DNA from: Pseudomonadota bacterium
GTDB taxonomy: Bacteria > Pseudomonadota > Alphaproteobacteria > Rhizobiales > Hyphomicrobiaceae
NCBI GenBank assembly: GCA_023423275.1
Contig: JAFAFW010000029.1
Coordinates: 1 to 32,555 of the forward strand
DNA length: 32,555 bases
Direction of reading: 5' to 3'
Shown here: positions 31,384 to 32,555 of the stretch, one piece after another
How positions within the stretch are numbered: position 1 is the first letter of the stretch
Layout: every line of letters starts with the position of its first letter
The notes under the pieces: model-generated
What the model was told of the DNA's origin: nothing
What the model saw: only the letters and a program-made list of their open reading frames with translations
Databases searched by the model: none
Position numbers and translations under genes: made by a program

Positions 31384-32298
31384 TCAGCCCTTGGTGGCAC
31401 CGGCCGTGAGCCCGGCGATGTAGTAGTCCATCAGGAAGGCGTAGATGATGAGCGGCGGCAGTGCGCCGAGCAGCGCCCCGGTCATGATCTGGCCCCAGTT
31501 GAAAACGTCGCCCTTGATCAGCGTCGTGATGATGCCCACCGGCAGCACAAGCTGATCGATGGAAGTGGTGAACGCCAGCGGATACAGGAACTGCGCCCAG
31601 CTCACCGTAAAGGCGAAGATGGTGGCTGCAATGATGCCGGGCAGCGCGACGGGAATGAAGATCTGTGTCAGCGTCTGCATCCAGCTTGCGCCGTCGATAA
31701 TCGCCGCTTCATCCAATTCTTTCGGGATCGATGCGAAATAGCCGATCATGATCCACGTGCAAAACGGCACGGTCAGCGTCGGATAGAGGATCAGCAACAC
31801 CCACCAGCGATTGATCAATTGGATGCCCGTCAGATCGGAGAACTGCGCGAACATCTTGAACAGCGGCAGGAATAGCAGCGTGTCCGGTACGAGGTAGGTG
31901 AGGAATACGCCGGTCGCCAGCGATGCCGAGCCCCAGAATTTCATGCGCGACAACGCGAAGGCCGCGGGCACGCTGATCAGCATCGTGATCGTCACCACAA
32001 CCATCGAGACGAGGGCTGAGTTCAGGAAGAACGTGATGTAGACGTTCGAGGTCAGCAGTTGGTGATAGTTCTCCAGCGTCGGCTGGTAGACCCACCACGG
32101 ATTGGTGGCCGCTGAAATCTCCTGGCTGGTCTTCAGCGAGGTGATCAGCATGTAGACCGGCGGCAGCAGGAAGAAGATCGCGAACAAGACAAGGAAAGCG
32201 TAGGACCATCTCAACGCCCATACGCGATCGCGCGTCATGCTGCCGTAGTGCGGATTTGATGTCGTCTTGACTGCCGGGGCGACGCTTGCGGTGGCCAT
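31384..32298 (-). CDS. Sugar-type ABC importer permease, MalG/UgpE-like
   Basis: Encodes 304 residues with a 28-residue cytosolic tail and six membrane helices (first about 31-52). The EAA loop EAAIIDGASWMQTLTQIFIP near 198-217 is textbook. The segment SLKTSQEISA after helix one and the C-terminal GLTAGATKG end are typical of carbohydrate-uptake family 1 second permeases. The ATG at 32298 shares one base with the stop codon of the upstream permease (TAATG), and the ATPase gene begins 8 bases further on, so the three are one operon. Confidence 0.94.
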   Translation of the reverse strand: MATASVAPAVKTTSNPHYGSMTRDRVWALRWSYAFLVLFAIFFLLPPVYMLITSLKTSQEISAATNPWWVYQPTLENYHQLLTSNVYITFFLNSALVSMVVVTITMLISVPAAFALSRMKFWGSASLATGVFLTYLVPDTLLFLPLFKMFAQFSDLTGIQLINRWWVLLILYPTLTVPFCTWIMIGYFASIPKELDEAAIIDGASWMQTLTQIFIPVALPGIIAATIFAFTVSWAQFLYPLAFTTSIDQLVLPVGIITTLIKGDVFNWGQIMTGALLGALPPLIIYAFLMDYYIAGLTAGATKG

Positions 32299-32555
32299 TA
32301 CGCTTCGTTCCCCCGTTGAGTGATATCGCGCAGGATGAAGATTGCCGCCACGCCCAGGATCGGCAGCATGAACAGCGAGACACTTGCACCGAGCGGAATG
32401 TCGTTACCCTGGATGCCGAGCCGGAAGGCCCAGGTCGCGAACACGTGGGTCATGTCGATCGGTCCGCCGGCTGTCAGGATCTGCACGATATCGAAGTTCG
32501 CGAACGTGACGATCAGCGAGAACAGCGCGGTGATGGCAATGATGTTGCGCATCAT
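32298..32555 (-). CDS. Sugar-type ABC importer permease, MalF/UgpA-like (C-terminal part)
   Basis: Only the last 85 residues lie in the window; the 5' end is cut by the window edge. MMRNIIAITALFSLIVTFANFD then ILTAGGPIDMTHVFATWAF is the usual C-terminal third of a MalF/UgpA-type permease, with the GGP marker after the fifth helix. The EAA loop should be just upstream, outside the window. The methionines at the edge are internal residues rather than the start. It is the first of the visible permease, permease, ATPase operon. Confidence 0.88.
   Translation of the reverse strand: MMRNIIAITALFSLIVTFANFDIVQILTAGGPIDMTHVFATWAFRLGIQGNDIPLGASVSLFMLPILGVAAIFILRDITQRGNEA

Noticed and set aside
16002..32555. 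The whole catabolic region as a horizontally acquired island
   Set aside because: I see no integrase, tRNA boundary, direct repeats or clear change of base composition, so transfer cannot be supported from this window.

Overview
The window looks like chromosomal DNA of a high-GC alphaproteobacterium, most likely in the order Hyphomicrobiales (Rhizobiales). The reasons are the zinc-independent type of ribosomal protein L31, a DUF1134/EipA envelope protein, an Omp25/31-type beta-barrel, the large set of TRAP and ABC importers, and intergenic REP-like palindromes. I cannot place it below order. There is no rRNA, tRNA, phage, insertion sequence or CRISPR array in the window.

Region 1 (1-7.3 kb) holds housekeeping and lipid genes. 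A REP-rich, gene-free start is followed by rpmE (minus, with an intrinsic terminator) and, divergently, a half-exporter ABC ATPase. Next come a cyclophilin-like protein and a small lipid module: a ketoacyl-ACP synthase and a dedicated acyl carrier protein on the minus strand, divergent from an acyl-CoA/acyl-ACP synthetase that overlaps a MerR regulator by four bases.

Region 2 (7.4-14.8 kb) is rich in cell-envelope genes: a small secreted protein, a DUF1134 (EipA-type) protein with an unusually long proline-rich N-terminal part, a small membrane protein, a lipoprotein, a YciI-family protein, a YafK-type L,D-transpeptidase-like protein and an Omp25-like porin. A protein with two DUF1801 domains follows, then a gene broken by one extra base in an A7 run.

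Region 3 (14.8-32.6 kb) is mainly a catabolic region built of divergent blocks: an orphan CoxE-type VWA protein and an enolase-superfamily dehydratase (minus) facing a TRAP transporter dctP-dctQ-dctM (plus); a ketopantoate-reductase-like enzyme (minus) facing a flavin/FeS oxidoreductase of the dienoyl-CoA reductase/N-demethylase type (plus); then a polyamine-type ABC importer in an apparent operon with an M20 deacylase (minus), facing a DoeA/creatinase-like M24 hydrolase (plus). A second importer of the UgpC/MalK sugar type runs off the right edge.

The most coherent candidate system is the importer plus M20 plus M24 divergon at 23.5-30.0 kb. It probably takes up and hydrolyses an amide or N-acyl compound. 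Its two divergent promoters appear to share a palindrome that supplies both -35 elements. The substrate is not readable from sequence.
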